DNA of 64,000 bases from Watersipora subatra. Its lineage: Eukaryota > Bryozoa > Gymnolaemata > Cheilostomatida > Watersiporidae. The DNA lies in the NCBI RefSeq assembly GCF_963576615.1, contig NC_088710.1, positions 558,001-622,000 on the forward strand, given 5' to 3'. Made by a program: the position numbers and the translations under genes. Shown here piece after piece: positions 10,231 to 25,200 of this stretch (its first letter is position 1; each line of letters opens with the position of its first letter). The notes beneath the pieces were generated by a model. It did no database searches. It saw only the letters and a program-made list of their open reading frames with translations, and was not told the DNA's origin.

Positions 10231-13200
10231 GTAGGCATACAGACAGAATGTAGGTACTTTAGAATAAGGTATGAGATATATTGCTATTCTTAGTGTGGGG
10301 CATACAGACAGAATGTAGGTACTTTAGAATAAGGTATGAGATATATTGCTATTCTTAGTGTGGGACATACAGACAGAATGTAGGTACTTTAGAATAAGGT
10401 ATGAGATATATTGCTATCCTTAGTGTGGGACATACAGACAGAATGTAGGTACTTTAGAATAAGGTATGAGAGATATTGCTATCCTTAGTGTGGGACATAC
10501 AGACAGAATGTAGGTACTTTAGAATAAGGTATGAGAGATATTGCTATCCTTAGTGTGGGACATACAGACAGAATGTAGGTACTTTAGAATAAGGTATGAG
10601 AGATATTGCTATCCTTAGTGTGGGACATACAGACAGAATGTAGGTACTTTAGAATAAGGTATGAGATGTATGGCTATTCTTAGTGTGGGACATACAGACA
10701 GAATGTAGGTACTTTAGAATAAGGTATGATATGTATTGCTATTCTTAGTGTGGGACATACAGACAGAATGTAGGTACTTTAGAATAAGGTATGAGAGATA
10801 TTGCTATCCTTAGTGTGGGACATACAGACAGAATGTAGGTACTTTAGAATAAGGTATGAGATGTATGGCTATTCTTAGTGTGGGACATACAGACAGAATG
10901 TAGGTACTTTAGAATAAGGTATGATATGTATTGCTATTCTTAGTGTGGGACATACAGACAGAATGTAGGTACTTTAGAATAAGGTATGAGAGATATTGCT
11001 ATCCTTAGTGTGGGACATACAGACAGAATGTAGGTACTTTAGAGTAAGGTATGAGATATATTGCTATTCTTAGTGTGGGACATACAGACAGAATGTAGGT
11101 ACTTTAGAATAAGGTATGATATGTATGGCTATTCTTAGTGTGGGACATACAGACAGAATGTAGGTACTTTAGAATAAGGTATGAGATATATTGCTATTCT
11201 TAGTGTGGGACATACAGACAGAATGTAGGTACTTTAGAGTAAGGTATGAGATATATTGCTATTCTTAGTGTGGGACATACAGACAGAATGTAGGTACTTT
11301 AGAATAAGGTATGAGAGATATTGCTATCCTTAGTGTGGGACATACAGACAGAATGTAGGTACTTTAGAATAAGGTATGAGATGTATGGCTATTCTTAGTG
11401 TGGGACATACAGACAGAATGTAGGTACTTTAGAATAAGGTATGATATGTATTGCTATTCTTTGTGTGGGACATACAGACAGAATGTAGGTACTTTAGAAT
11501 AAGGTATGAGATATATTGCTATTCTTAGTGTGGGACATACAGACAGAATGTAGGTACTTTAGAGTAAGGTATGAGATATATTGCTATTCTTAGTGTGGGA
11601 CATACAGACAGAATGTAGGTACTTTAGAATAAGGTATGAGAGATATTGCTATCCTTAGTGTGGGACATACAGACAGAATGTAGGTACTTTAGAGTAAGGT
11701 ATGAGATATATTGCTATTCTTAGTGTGGGACATACAGACAGAATGTAGGTACTTTAGAATAAGGTATGATATGTATGGCTATTCTTAGTGTGGGACATAC
11801 AGACAGAATGTAGGTACTTTAGAATAAGGTATGAGATATATTGCTATTCTTAGTGTGGGACATACAGACAGAATGTAGGTACTTTAGAGTAAGGTATGAG
11901 ATATATTGCTATTCTTAGTGTGGGACATACAGACAGAATGTAGGTACTTTAGAATAAGGTATGATATGTATGGCTATTCTTAGTGTGGGACATACAGACA
12001 GAATGTAGGTACTTTAGAATAAGGTATGAGATATATTGCTATTCTTAGTGTGGGACATACAGACAGAATGTAGGTACTTTAGAGTAAGGTATGAGATATA
12101 TTGCTATTCTTAGTGTGGGACATACAGACAGAATGTAGGTACTTTAGAGTAAGGTATGAGATGTATTGCTATTCTTAGTGTTGGACATACAGACAGAATG
12201 TAGGTACTTTAGAATAAGGTATGAGAGATATTGCTATCCTTAGTGTGGGACATACAGACAGAATGTAGGTACTTTAGAATAAGGTATGAGATGTATTGCT
12301 ATTCTTAGTGTGGGACATACAGACAGAATGTAGGTACTTTAGAATAAGGTATGAGATATATTGCTATTCTTAGTGTGGGACATACAGACAGAATGTAGGT
12401 ACTTTAGAGTAAGGTATGAGATATATTGCTATTCTTAGTGTGGGACATACAGACAGAATGTAGGTACTTTAGAGTAAGGTATGAGATGTATTGCTATTCT
12501 TAGTGTGGGACATACAGACAGAATGTAGGTACTTTAGAATAAGGTATGAGAGATATTGCTATCCTTAGTGTGGGACATACAGACAGAATGTAGGTACTTT
12601 AGAATAAGGTATGAGATGTATTGCTATTCTTAGTGTGGGACATACAGACAGAATGTAGGTACTTTAGAATAAGGTATGAGATGTATGGCTATTCTTAGTG
12701 TGGGACATACAGACAGAATGTAGGTACTTTAGAATAAGGTATGAGATGTATGGCTATTCTTAGTGTGGGACATACAGACAGAATGTAGGTACTTTAGAAT
12801 AAGGTATGAGAGATATTGCTATCCTTAGTGTGGGACATACAGACAGAATGTAGGTACTTTAGAATAAGGTATGAGAGATATTGCTATCCTTAGTGTGGGA
12901 CATACAGACAGAATGTAGGTACTTTAGAATAAGGTATGAGAGATATTGCTATCCTTAGTGTGGGACATACAGACAGAATGTAGGTACTTTAGAATAAGGT
13001 ATGAGATGTATGGCTATTCTTAGTGTGGGACATACAGACAGAATGTAGGTACTTTAGAATAAGGTATGATATGTATTGCTATTCTTAGTGTGGGACATAC
13101 AGACAGAATGTAGGTACTTTAGAATAAGGTATGAGAGATATTGCTATCCTTAGTGTGGGACATACAGACAGAATGTAGGTACTTTAGAATAAGGTATGAG

Positions 13201-16200
13201 ATGTATGGCTATTCTTAGTGTGGGACATACAGACAGAATGTAGGTACTTTAGAGTAAGGTATGAGATGTATTGCTATTCTTAGTGTGGGACATACAGACA
13301 GAATGTAGGTACTTTAGAATAAGGTATGAGAGATATTGCTATCCTTAGTGTGGGACATACAGACAGAATGTAGGTACTTTAGAATAAGGTATGAGATGTA
13401 TTGCTATTCTTAGTGTGGGACATACAGACAGAATGTAGGTACTTTAGAATAAGGTATGAGATATATTGCTATTCTTAGTGTGGGACATACAGACAGAATG
13501 TAGGTACTTTAGAGTAAGGTATGAGATATATTGCTATTCTTAGTGTGGGACATACAGACAGAATGTAGGTACTTTAGAGTAAGGTATGAGATGTATTGCT
13601 ATTCTTAGTGTGGGACATACAGACAGAATGTAGGTACTTTAGAATAAGGTATGAGAGATATTGCTATCCTTAGTGTGGGACATACAGACAGAATGTAGGT
13701 ACTTTAGAGTAAGGTATGAGATGTATTGCTATTCTTAGTGTGGGACATACAGACAGAATGAAGGTACTTTAGAATAAGGTATGAGATATATTGCTATTCT
13801 TAGTGTGGGACATACAGACAGAATGTAGGTACTTTAGAGTAAGGTATGAGATGTATTGCTATTCTTAGTGTGGGACATACAGACAGAATGCAGGCAGTTT
13901 AGAATAAGGTATGAGAGATATTGCTATCCTTAGTGTGGGACATACAGACAGAATGTAGGTACTTTAGAATAAGGTATGAGATGTATTGCTATTCTTAGTG
14001 TGGGACATACAGACAGAATGTAGGTACTTTAGAATAAGGTATGAGATGTATGGCTATTCTTAGTGTGGGACATACAGACAGAATGTAGGTACTTTAGAAT
14101 AAGGTATGAGATGTATTGCTATTCTTAGTGTGGGACATACAGACAGAATGTAGGTACTTTAAATAAGGTATGATATGTATTGCTATTCTTAGTGTGGGAC
14201 ATACAGACAGAATGAAGGCACTTTAGAGTAAGGTATGAGATGTATTGCTATTCTTAGTGTGGGACATACAGACAGAATGAAGGCACTTTAGAATAAGGTA
14301 TGATATGTATTGCTATTCTTAGTGTGGGACATACAGACAGAATGAAGGCACTTTAGAGTAAGGTATGAGATGTATTGCTATTCTTAGTGTGGGACATACA
14401 GACAGAGTTCAGGCAATTTAGAATAGGGTGTGCGACATATTGCTATTCTTAGTGTAGGACATACAGACAGAGTGCAGGCAGTTTAGAATTGTTTAGGCAT
14501 AAGCGGAAGCTGGTTGAAGGTGTGATGGATGTTTATGCTGTAGTCAGGAGACACGCCCATCTGCATAGCTATACTTGAAGGCAAGGAGGAGATGTTTGAT
14601 CTTATAGTAAACAAGATGGCTCCCACTGAGAGACTTGTCTATGTTAATGTGAGTAGAATTGAATTTTGTAACAGTGCTACAGCTGTGTCTAATTGAAGTA
14701 TTGAAGTTTTGAGTGATCATATACACTTGGTTGGCCTACATCATTCAGTAAAGATGATTGAAAAGACTACCTCTAGAAATGTACTTACTAAGGCTACCAT
14801 ACAACTTAGTGCTACTAAAAATATCACAACAATCTGTGGTATAGCTGGTGTGTTATACAACTTCTAATTTCTTCTTGTAGAGAAAGTTGGACTTGCTAAA
14901 AAGAAAGACACTTGCAGATTGCAGAAAGTTTGAAGGTTACAGCTCAGATGAAGATTTCTATCTCAATTCTCTTTTCCCTGTGATTCGCAAACTCATCTGG
15001 CATGAGGCATTCCGTAGGTTAGTAGACTAGGTTAATAGAATAGGTTTGTCGACCAGGTTAGTAAACTAGATTAATAGACCAGGTTAGTGGACTGGGTTAG
15101 TAGAATTGGTTATTAGACCAGGTTAATAGACCAGGTTAGTGGACTGGGTTAGTAGAATTGGTTATTAGACTTGGTTAATAGACTAGGTTATTAGACCAGG
15201 TTAGTACACTAGGTTAGTAGACCCGGTTAGTAGGTCAGGTCAGGTTAGTAGACTTGGTTAGTTCATAATTTTATGATAGTCCCGCTCTAGCAGTGGCAGA
15301 CAAGTCCCTACACGTAGCCTCAATTTCCAGGTACTTCCAGTTGAAGAGTTTTCCCGTAGCCATGATAGGTGTCGTCTGTCGACACATGTCCAACGATGAG
15401 CTCATACAAAGAGCCTCCCAGCTGCTCACCATGATCATGCATGACCAGAAACACCTCGACAGGCTTGTTGTTGAGGAGTTTCTGCAAAAGCAGGTGAGTT
15501 TTCACTAGAAAGGAGTTACATTTGTGTTTGTCAGTGGCAAAGAAGGTTTTTTCATGGATAACAAGTAAAGCAGATCCACCAAGAATGTCTCCATGAAGAA
15601 CTATGTTTTTAGTGCCCAGACATCTTGATCAAATCTCTCCAGTTCTACTCCTCCACAACGAAACACAAGCAGTCGATAACCATTGTATCACTTCTTCTTC
15701 CTGTTATATTTGCTTGCACCCACGTCAAAGGCATAGAATGGCTGAGAACAAGCTGGTCTAATGTCATCTCGTATGTCCAAGTGTTTGAGAAAGGTTACTT
15801 GCAGCTGCATGTGAGTCAGTGTTTTCACTTTGATACTTTATTAATATTTCGATTCGCACCTTCCGCTATTGTTGGCTTTGGTAGCCTTTAGCCCATTTAT
15901 CAGTTGTAATATAGTTGTATCTTTTAAAGGGGCATATGCTCATCTATATTTATCAGTTGTAATATAGCTGTATCTTTTAAAGGGGCATATGCCCCTTTAA
16001 AAGATACAACTGGCTGAATAGCCAACTACCCCTTAACTGGCTGAATAGACAACTAAACCAACTGGTAAGAAAATTAAAACAAAATAATTTTTTATGTGAC
16101 CGCTTATTATATTTATAATAAGCAGTCACATAAAAAAATTATTTTGTTTTAATTTTCTTACCAGTTGGTTTAGTTGTCTATTCAGCCAGTTAGCACAGCG

Positions 16201-19200
16201 GGTGGGTATGGTTAGCACCCCGTGTTATTTGTTGTAAAGTGATTTTATAACAAAGCCATTTGCTTGCAACAGAAATTTTTTTCGAAGTAGTTTTTGAAAT
16301 CATAGCCACCAGTTAATATGTTTTGCCAAAAATGACAACTGAAATGACAATCAAAAGAGACTTGATATGAAGACCGACAGCGACAGGTCAAAAGGTCACT
16401 AATGGTAACCAATTGTCAAAGTACATATTAGCTTGTTATCTTATCAAATTCACCTTGGTCTTCTGTAACTGCGGTTGAGAGTATCAAAGGAAGAAGAGTT
16501 ACACTCAAAATGAACATGTAAATATTAATGCTACAACATGAAGTACGGATGTAACAATTTGAATGCCTGTGAGTCAGTACTGAATGTAAGTCTATTTAGT
16601 GTAAATACGTGTATGTCTATTCAGTGTAGGTTCATGTATGTCTATTCAGTGTAGGTACATGTATATCTATTCAGTGTAGGTACATGTATGTCTATTCAGT
16701 GTAGGTACATGTATGTCTATTCAGTGTAGGTACATGTATGTCTATTCAGTGTAGGTACATGTATGTCTAATCAGTGTAGGTACATGTATGTCTATTCAGT
16801 GTAGGTACATGTATGTTCATTCAGTTTTTGAAAGTAACAACTTTTGACAAACAACACAGAGGAACAGAATATAGTACATGCTACAAGCAAGTCAAACATG
16901 GCAGTCTTTAACACCCAACAGTGTTTATTTGCTTCTGCAGTACGAAGAAAACAGAGATATGACTGAGAGAGTCTGGAGGTTGTTTAAGGAGAAATTTCAG
17001 ATTATTCAAAAAGAGAAGGCAGACATTGCTTGCGCCGAGCTGCTGAAGACAGAGGCAGAGGAGAAAGCAAAGGTTTACCTGTTAACTATTTTATTAGTAG
17101 AGATACTGCTAGCACCTGTTGTCCTAACGTTTATACTTGACTCTTTATGTTACCGCTTCAGATTCATTTTTTCTGGTTTAATATTTGATAAATTTTAGAT
17201 TTGCTTCTAACCAAAACTTATTTGAGGTTATTTTCATGAGCAGCTGGAAAAGAGGGAAAGAAAACGAACGAGACGCCTGAAGAAGAAATTGATGGATTGC
17301 GAGATGAGCAACAACAATGCTTCACAAGAGTCTGCTGAAGGTCTGCCCGCGAGCATAAAAACTAATAATTCACCTTCCGCTGGAGCCACACCTACTTCTA
17401 ACCCAGTTGTCTGCCGCAACAAATCGCTGCCAGTAACAACTGTTGCCTCTCTTTTAAAACAGAGAAGCATTAGCGAGGCTGTCCCAGCTAATAACAAGCC
17501 AACAGCAGTCGCCGATGGCAAGAAGCTGGTTCACCAAGGAGTGGAGTCTGTTACAAGTGTTCCTCTTTTCCAGATTGAAAGCATTCGAACAGTGAGTTCT
17601 TGCTCTACCGAACCAGCTACCACGTTAACCAAACTGCCTTCACACGCAGTCCTAGCTAGCAAGCATGAAGCTCCAAAGACCTGCTTAGATGAAGTTGCCC
17701 GTATATTTGCAAAGGCCTATCGAAGTGAACGACCCAAAGAGTGCAAACATTCTGCAGCAAGTGAGCCATCCTTGACCACCAATGCAGGATCCAAAGAAAA
17801 TAAGACACGCTCGACAGCTGACTGCTCCATGGGTGTTGAGACCAAAAACAAGGTGGCGGCAACAGTGATGACATGTTCTGCAATGGTTGACGAAGGGGCC
17901 AACAGGTTGACTATCAAAACTAAAAAAGAAGCTACTATTCCTTTAACGAAGTTGCCAAAAAAGGAGCCTTTAGTTTGCACAACTTCCACTCCGTTGGAGC
18001 AACCAAGAAATAAGCTAGCGTTCGATAAAGTTTGCCTTTCCACCTCGAGTCGCTTAATGCTTAACATTAACCCGCCTGCCTCCCCTGCAAATATTCTAAA
18101 TCTAGAGAATGATTCAAAATCAAATTTAACAACAAATAAAAAATCTAGCTCAACCAAACATCTTTGTTTGGAAACAGAAGGGACACAAGAGACAGACAAC
18201 CAAACCAGAACTGCTATAGGAAATTCATCAGAAATATCTGAAGTGAAAATGAGAGTTGAAGAAGAAAAGCCATTGAGAACAGTAACTGTTGATGGCACAA
18301 CTGGTAAGACAAAGAGCAGATATGCAATTAAGTCCTGCATGTATTCAGTAAAATGGTACCAGAGATCTTTAGGTTTTTAGAGATAAGTTTTGCTATGCCC
18401 AGTTTGCCTGGTGTGTTTTTTAAGGAGTGAAACAGTCTTGTGAGCAGACAAATCCTAATCCTGAAGAGCTAGCTGATGCTGCCGATGATGAAGAAGATGT
18501 AGAGGATGAGATAAAACAAGTGAAAGCCAAGAAGAAAAGAAGAAGGCGCCGTAGAGGCAAGGGTAAAGCTGACAATGATGAAACAACTGAAACGTTTTTA
18601 ACAACGGAAGTATGTACTCACTATAGATTTAGATCATAGTCCTATAATATAGACCTAGAATATAGAACTTGAATATTGAGAGTAGAACAGGAATATAGAT
18701 ATAGAATATAAACCTAGAATATAGACCTAAAACATAGATGTCAAATATAGAACATAGTCATCGAAATAGTTATGAAATATAGAATATGTCAACTATAAAA
18801 TATAGACATATAGATATTTTATATAGATATATATTCTTGAATATAGACATTAAATATAAATCTATAATATAGAAATAGAATACAGACCAATATAAACTTC
18901 AGCTGTGACCGCATGAGATATTATCTCTAGGCCTTTGATAAACGTCTGCACTGCTATCAACAAAATTTAAATTGATTAATATATTTCCTTATCTAGGCCT
19001 ATAATCAACATGAGACCGCAGTGGAGGGCTTTGAAAGACAACCCGAAGGCCCCGAACCTATAACAAATAGTTTTGAGCCTGTTGTTAGTCGACGTTCTTT
19101 AAGGCAACTTCAGAGAAGCTTCAAGAAGAAAATAAAGCAACATCGCAGTCCAACTCCGTACTGCAAAAAAGAGGACATGCTTGACACTGACAGTATAAAG

Positions 19201-22200
19201 TACGCTCAGCCCTTAAATTATAACTAATGACTCAACTCTATACTGTAAATAGGAGGACATGCATGACACTGACAGTATAAAGTACACTCAGCCCTTGTAA
19301 TTATAACTAATGACTCAACTCTATACTGTAAATAGGAGGACATGTCTGACACTGACAGTATAAAGTACACTCAGCCCTTATAATTATAACTAATGACTCA
19401 ACTCTATACTGTAATAAGGAGGACATGCATGACACTGACAGTATAAAGTACACTCAGCCCTTGTAATTATAACTAATGACTCAACTCTATACTGTAATAA
19501 GGAGAATATGTCTGCCACTGACAGTATAAAGTACACTCAGCCCTTGTAATTATAACTAATGACTCAACTCTATACTGTAAATAGGAGGACATGCATGACA
19601 CTGACAGTATAAAGTACACTCAGCCCTTGTAATTATAACTAATGACTCAACTCTATACTGTAAATAGGAGGACATGTCTGACACTGACAGTATAAAGTAC
19701 ACTCAGCCCTTGTAATTACAACTAATGACTCAACTCTATACTGTAAAAAGGAGGCCAAATGCATGAAAAGCTTCCTAGATTTTCATGCATTTTGTAGATC
19801 ATACCACTCTAGCAAATCTGCTTCTCCTGTGGCAAACAGAACACATTCACTAGAAAAAGGATCAAATGGAAAAGGAACAGACATAACACAGCATCCACAG
19901 ACAGAGCAAACTGAGGGTGATAGCAACAGTAGCAAACCTAATCCGGTACACCATTTCAATTGTTACCAAAGTGAAAAGTCACACGTTAGCTTCAGATACT
20001 AATACCAAAATATCAAACGGTTACTACAAGAAGTTTGACTAGTAAACTGTCACTACTACAACTGTCACTACTAAAACTGTTACTAGGTACTAAAATTGTC
20101 ACTACTAATATTTTCACTACTAAAATTGTCACTACTAAAATTGTCACTACTAAGACTGTTACTACTAAGACTGTTACTACTAAAACTGTTACTACTAATA
20201 GTGGCACTACAAAAACCTTTACTGCAGAAAGTGTTACCACTAAAGATTTAGGCTTTAAAATATCTAAATTTTTAGTAATAACTCCAAGAGTGTTTACTTG
20301 TTGTGATGATTAGGAGTGTGATCACTAGGGTGTCAACTAGCATGCTGACAAATATTACGCGAGTGACCATTAATAAGGGGACTACCATTGCAGGATTCAC
20401 CAGTTGTAAATGTATCGCCATTGTTGCCAGCTAAACCACTTCAGAAAGACATCACCACCAGCTCTGTACCAGTCGACTCGGCTGAAACGCTTTTGGTACC
20501 TTCTCTGGTTAACGAGGTTTTGCCTGAGGAGACCAATATCCTTCACAGAAATACAGTAGCATCCGATGTAATAGCTAGCAATCCATCAATTCCTCAGAGT
20601 TGGGCAGACCTTCTCAAGCATAAAGGTAGCTGTGGGTATTGAATAGCTAGCAATCCATCAATTCCTCAGAGTTGGGCAGACCTTCTCAAGCATAAAGGTA
20701 GCTGTGGGTATTGAATAGCTAGTAATCCATCAATTCCTCAGAGTTGGGCAGACCTTCTCAAGCATAAAGGTAGCTGTGGGTATTGAATAGCTAGCAATCC
20801 ATCAATTCCTCAGAGTTGGGCAGACCTTCTCAAGCATAAAGGTAGCTGTGGGTATTGAATAGCTAGTAATCCATCAATTCCTCAGAGTTGGGCAGACCTT
20901 CTCAAGCATAAAGGTAGCTGTGGGTATTGAATAGCTAGCAATCCATCAATTCCTCAGAGTTGGGCAGACCTTCTCAAGCATAAAGGTAGCTGTGGGTATT
21001 GAATAGCTAGTAATCCATCAATTCCTCAGAGTTGGGCAGACCTTCTCAAGCATAAAGGTAGCTGTGGGTATTGAATAGCTAGTAATCCATCAATTCCTCA
21101 GAGTTGGGCAGACCTTCTCAAGCATAAAGGTAGCTGTGGGTATTGAATAGCTAGCAATCCATCAATTCCTCAGAGTTGGGCAGACCTTCTCAAGCATAAA
21201 GGTAGCTGTGGGTATTGAATAGCTAGTAATCCATCAATTCCTCAGAGTTGGGCAGACCTTCTCAAGCATAAAGGTAGCTGTGGGTATTGAATAGCTAGCA
21301 ATCCATCAATTCCTCAGAGTTGGGCAGACCTTCTCAAGCATAAAGGTAGCTGTGGGTATTGAATAGCTAGTAATCCATCAATTCCTCAGAGTTGGGCAGA
21401 CCTTCTCAAGCATAAAGGTAGCTGTGGGTATTGAATAGCTAGCAATCCATCAATTCCTCAGAGTTGGGCAGACCTTCTCAAGCATAAAGGTAGCTGTGGG
21501 TATTGAATAGCTAGTAATCCATCAATTCCTCAGAGTTGGGCAGACCTTCTCAAGCATAAAGGTAGCTGTGGGTATTGAATAGCTAGCAATCCATCAATTC
21601 CTCAGAGTTGGGCAGACCTTCTCAAGCATAAAGGTAGCTGTGGGTATTGAATAGCTAGCAATCCATCAATTCCTCAGAGTTGGGCAGACCTTCTCAAGCA
21701 TAAAGGTAGCTGTGGGTATTGAATAGCTAGCAATCCATCAATTCCTCAGAGTTGGGCAGACCTTCTCAAGCATAAAGGTAGCTGTGGGTATTGAATAGCT
21801 AGTAATCCATCAATTCCTCAGAGTTGGGCAGACCCTCTCAAGCATAAAGGTAGCTGTGGGTATTGAATAGCTAGCAATCCATCAATTCCTCAGAGTTGGG
21901 CAGACCTTCTCAAGCATAAAGGTAGCTGTGGGTATTGAATAGCTAGTAATCCATCTATTCCTCAGAGTTGGGCAGACCTTCTCAAGCATAAAGGTAGCTG
22001 TGGGTATTGAATAGCTAGCAATCCATCAATTCCTCAGAGTTGGGCAGACCTTCTCAAGCATAAAGGTAGCTGTGGGTATTGAATAGCTAGTAATCCATCA
22101 ATTCCTCAGAGTTGGGCAGACCTTCTCAAGCATAAAGGTAGCTGTGGGTATTGAATAGCTAGTAATCCATCAATTCCTCAGAGTTGGGCAGACCTTCTCA

Positions 22201-25200
22201 AGCATAAAGGTAGCTGTGGGTATTGAATAGCTAGTAATCCATCAATTCCTCAGAGTTGGGCAGACCTTCTCAAGCATAAAGGTAGCTGTGGGTATTGAAT
22301 AGCTAGTAATCCATCAATTCCTCAGAGTTGGGCAGACCTTCTCAAGCATAAAGCATATTGAATAGCTTTTGTGAACTTTAAACAAAGTTTAAATTATACC
22401 TGTCATGTCCAGTCAATTGTTGTTATCACTGCCATATCCAGTCACCTGTCATATCCTGTCAATTGTTTTTATAACTGTCATATCGTGTCACCTGTCATGT
22501 TCAGTCAATTGTTATTATCACTGCCATATCCAGTCACCTGCCATGTCCAGTCAATTGTTGTTACCACTGTCATATCCAGTCAATTGTTCGTACCACTGTC
22601 ATATCCAGTCACCTGTCATGTCCAGTCAATTGTTGTTATCAGTGTTATATCCAGGCACTTAGTGTGTACTGTAATTTGCTAAAACTCGTATGTAATGTCA
22701 TTTATAACAGACCTTGAGTTTCCAAAGCTAGGAGCAAAAGCTCCAGCTAATGCGTCTGTAAGTTGGCCAAATGATGTGAAAAAGCCTGCTGCTAATGATT
22801 GCTCTGTTGGACCAGGGATAGCCATCAGAAAGGTAGGACTCAAGTGCGATTGTGACTTTTTGTTGCATAGTTGATAATTGTTATTAATAGTGCCAGCTGA
22901 TAGAAACCATGCTGCTAAGCTTGTGCAGTGACTTGATGAAATATAATTTTGCATTTGAACTGTGGCAGGAAAAAGAGTGCTTTACTCTCAGTGAATTTAT
23001 CTTACCTGATGTTGCTCGCAAGATCAATAGCTGTGACGGGGCAGGTCCAGAGCACTCCCCACCAGTCAACGTATCTGAGGAAGCACCCTATGACACGCCT
23101 GGTAACATACTTGGTGTAGCAACTGGTTCAGCATCTGTTAATGTACCTGATTTAGAATCAGCTGCCTATGCAAGTCCTGTAGAAAGCTCCCTTGTAAATG
23201 AGGAGCAACTGGATAAGGAGGACACAACTCCTGGTAATATTTTATACTCATAATTGCTACATTTTAACACTAAATTGGAAAGTAAAGTATTGTTAATAGC
23301 CATCTTCTATCATTTTAACCTTTAGCTCCTCCAAAAAATTCTCCTAGTCTCACAGATGATGAAGAGATCGAAGAGTTGTCACCTCCTGCCTTGAACGATA
23401 AAGCACCTTCTGGAGAGCACGTCATTACTCCTAAACCAGTTGTAACTAATGCTCTTACGCAGACAACTAGTAAACCTAATGGAATAGCAGTATCTCCAAG
23501 CAGCACACTCTTTTCTGGCTCATGCATGCCCCCCTCATTCCAGCCCTTCCTTATAAGCTCTGAGGCTTTGTCAGCTGACTCCGGTCAGGGATTGTATTTT
23601 AAGGACGAGGAATGTATCATAGACACAGAGGTGAGCACAAGTGGAGATGCTGATTGTCATCTAGTCAACTCTTTCATAAGTATACAGGGTATATATTCTA
23701 GGCAAATACATGTAAATGGTATATAGACTTCATGTGTTGTAGGCTGCCTCTGTGTGCTTGCCTGATCCAAAATACACTAACTATCTCACAGACATTCGCA
23801 CATTCGAAATCGCTGCTGATCCACTTCATGATATTGGATTTTTATCTAATGATTCGTCTGAAGATGAAACAGAAACAAGGTCTGCGATTCCTGCTGCAAA
23901 CAGCCAACAGCAAAGAAACAACAAGGTTTGCAGTTTAGTTTTGTCACGAGCCAAGATTGATCTGATGGGCCTGTGACAGCCACAATCCTGATCAGATTAC
24001 TGGAAGATACCTCAACAGCCTGGTTTAGACCAATGCCATATGTATGGCGTACAAGGTGGTGGGCCCTGCTATGCACGCTATTCTGCGCCCACTCCACAAT
24101 CACACAGTCATGCAACTATTCGCCAAATACCAGTACAATACTCTCCTACTAGATAGGGAATTCTTGTAGCCATGTATGTGTAAGAGTAGGTATGTTTCTG
24201 GTGTGTAAATACATTTGCTTATATATTATTTTTATTGCAGCTTCCTGCGCCCCATTCACAAAGGCCCAATTATGGTCAGCATAGCAGCAAATATGAAGAA
24301 GGCAGGTCTGGTAAGCAGATGACATGGGACATGGTGACAACACTTTATCACTACCAGAGCGCACTGCTCATGCAGCAACAGAGGTTAAGGAAACTTACAT
24401 ACATCGTACATCATATCACCATACTTACATAGGTTTTCACGCTCTTCATTTCAAATAGCACAAAGGCTGGTTGTTTTTCTTTTATCTTCCAAACAAGAAT
24501 GTGTAATCTGTCAAAAAGAATAACATGCTGTGTTTTCAAATTTTCATTCTTGTGAGTTGGAGAATGCTATTTTTAAAATCAGCCAGTTGATATACCACCA
24601 GTAACCAGGTTTGTGCATGGACAGTGCTGCATGACACACATTCTTGTAGGCCAACCGGAAGCAGTAACTCTGGTCAAGCAATGCCCGCTGTATGGATGCC
24701 TTATAACATGGTGATTCGAAACCAGCAGAATAACCCTCAAGGTTTCTGTTTATTTTTCATTCACTTGGATGTTCACATTTTTATAGCATAGACCTAGATC
24801 TATAGCTAGTTCTGTAATACAGACCTAGATCTATAGCTAGTTCTGTAATACAGACCTAGATCTATAGCTAGTTCTGTAATACAGACCTAGATCTATAGCT
24901 AGTTCTGTAATACAGACCTAGATCTATAGCTAGTTCTGTAATACAAACCTAGATCTATAGCTAGTTCTGTAATACAGACCTAGATCTATAGCTAGTTCTG
25001 TAATACAGACCTAGATCTATAGCTAGTCCGGACATGCCATGATTGTCCAAATTATTCTTACAGTATTACTTTATTCTATTCAACTTTTATTACAGGATAT
25101 CGTTCAGCGATGTTAAGGTCTAATGTGATTCAGGCTCCATGCTATCAACAATACTCTCCGACATTTGCAAGTAGATGGTACGGGCAGCAAAAAGCTACAA

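Noticed and set aside
10231-14490. CRISPR array as an explanation for the regularly spaced 65-bp units
   Set aside because: Units are contiguous and differ only by point variants, with no unique spacers. The setting is an animal intron.
15650-15810. Transmembrane segment in exon 9 of the RNase L-like gene (IVSLLLPVIFACTHV)
   Set aside because: The hydrophobic run is only ~12-14 residues and is flanked by amphipathic helices. With no signal peptide, a buried helix is more likely than an IRE1-type membrane anchor.
17717-18340. 207-codon minus-strand frame
   Set aside because: It is the shadow of exon 11 of the RNase L-like gene; the plus strand has matching splice phases on both sides.
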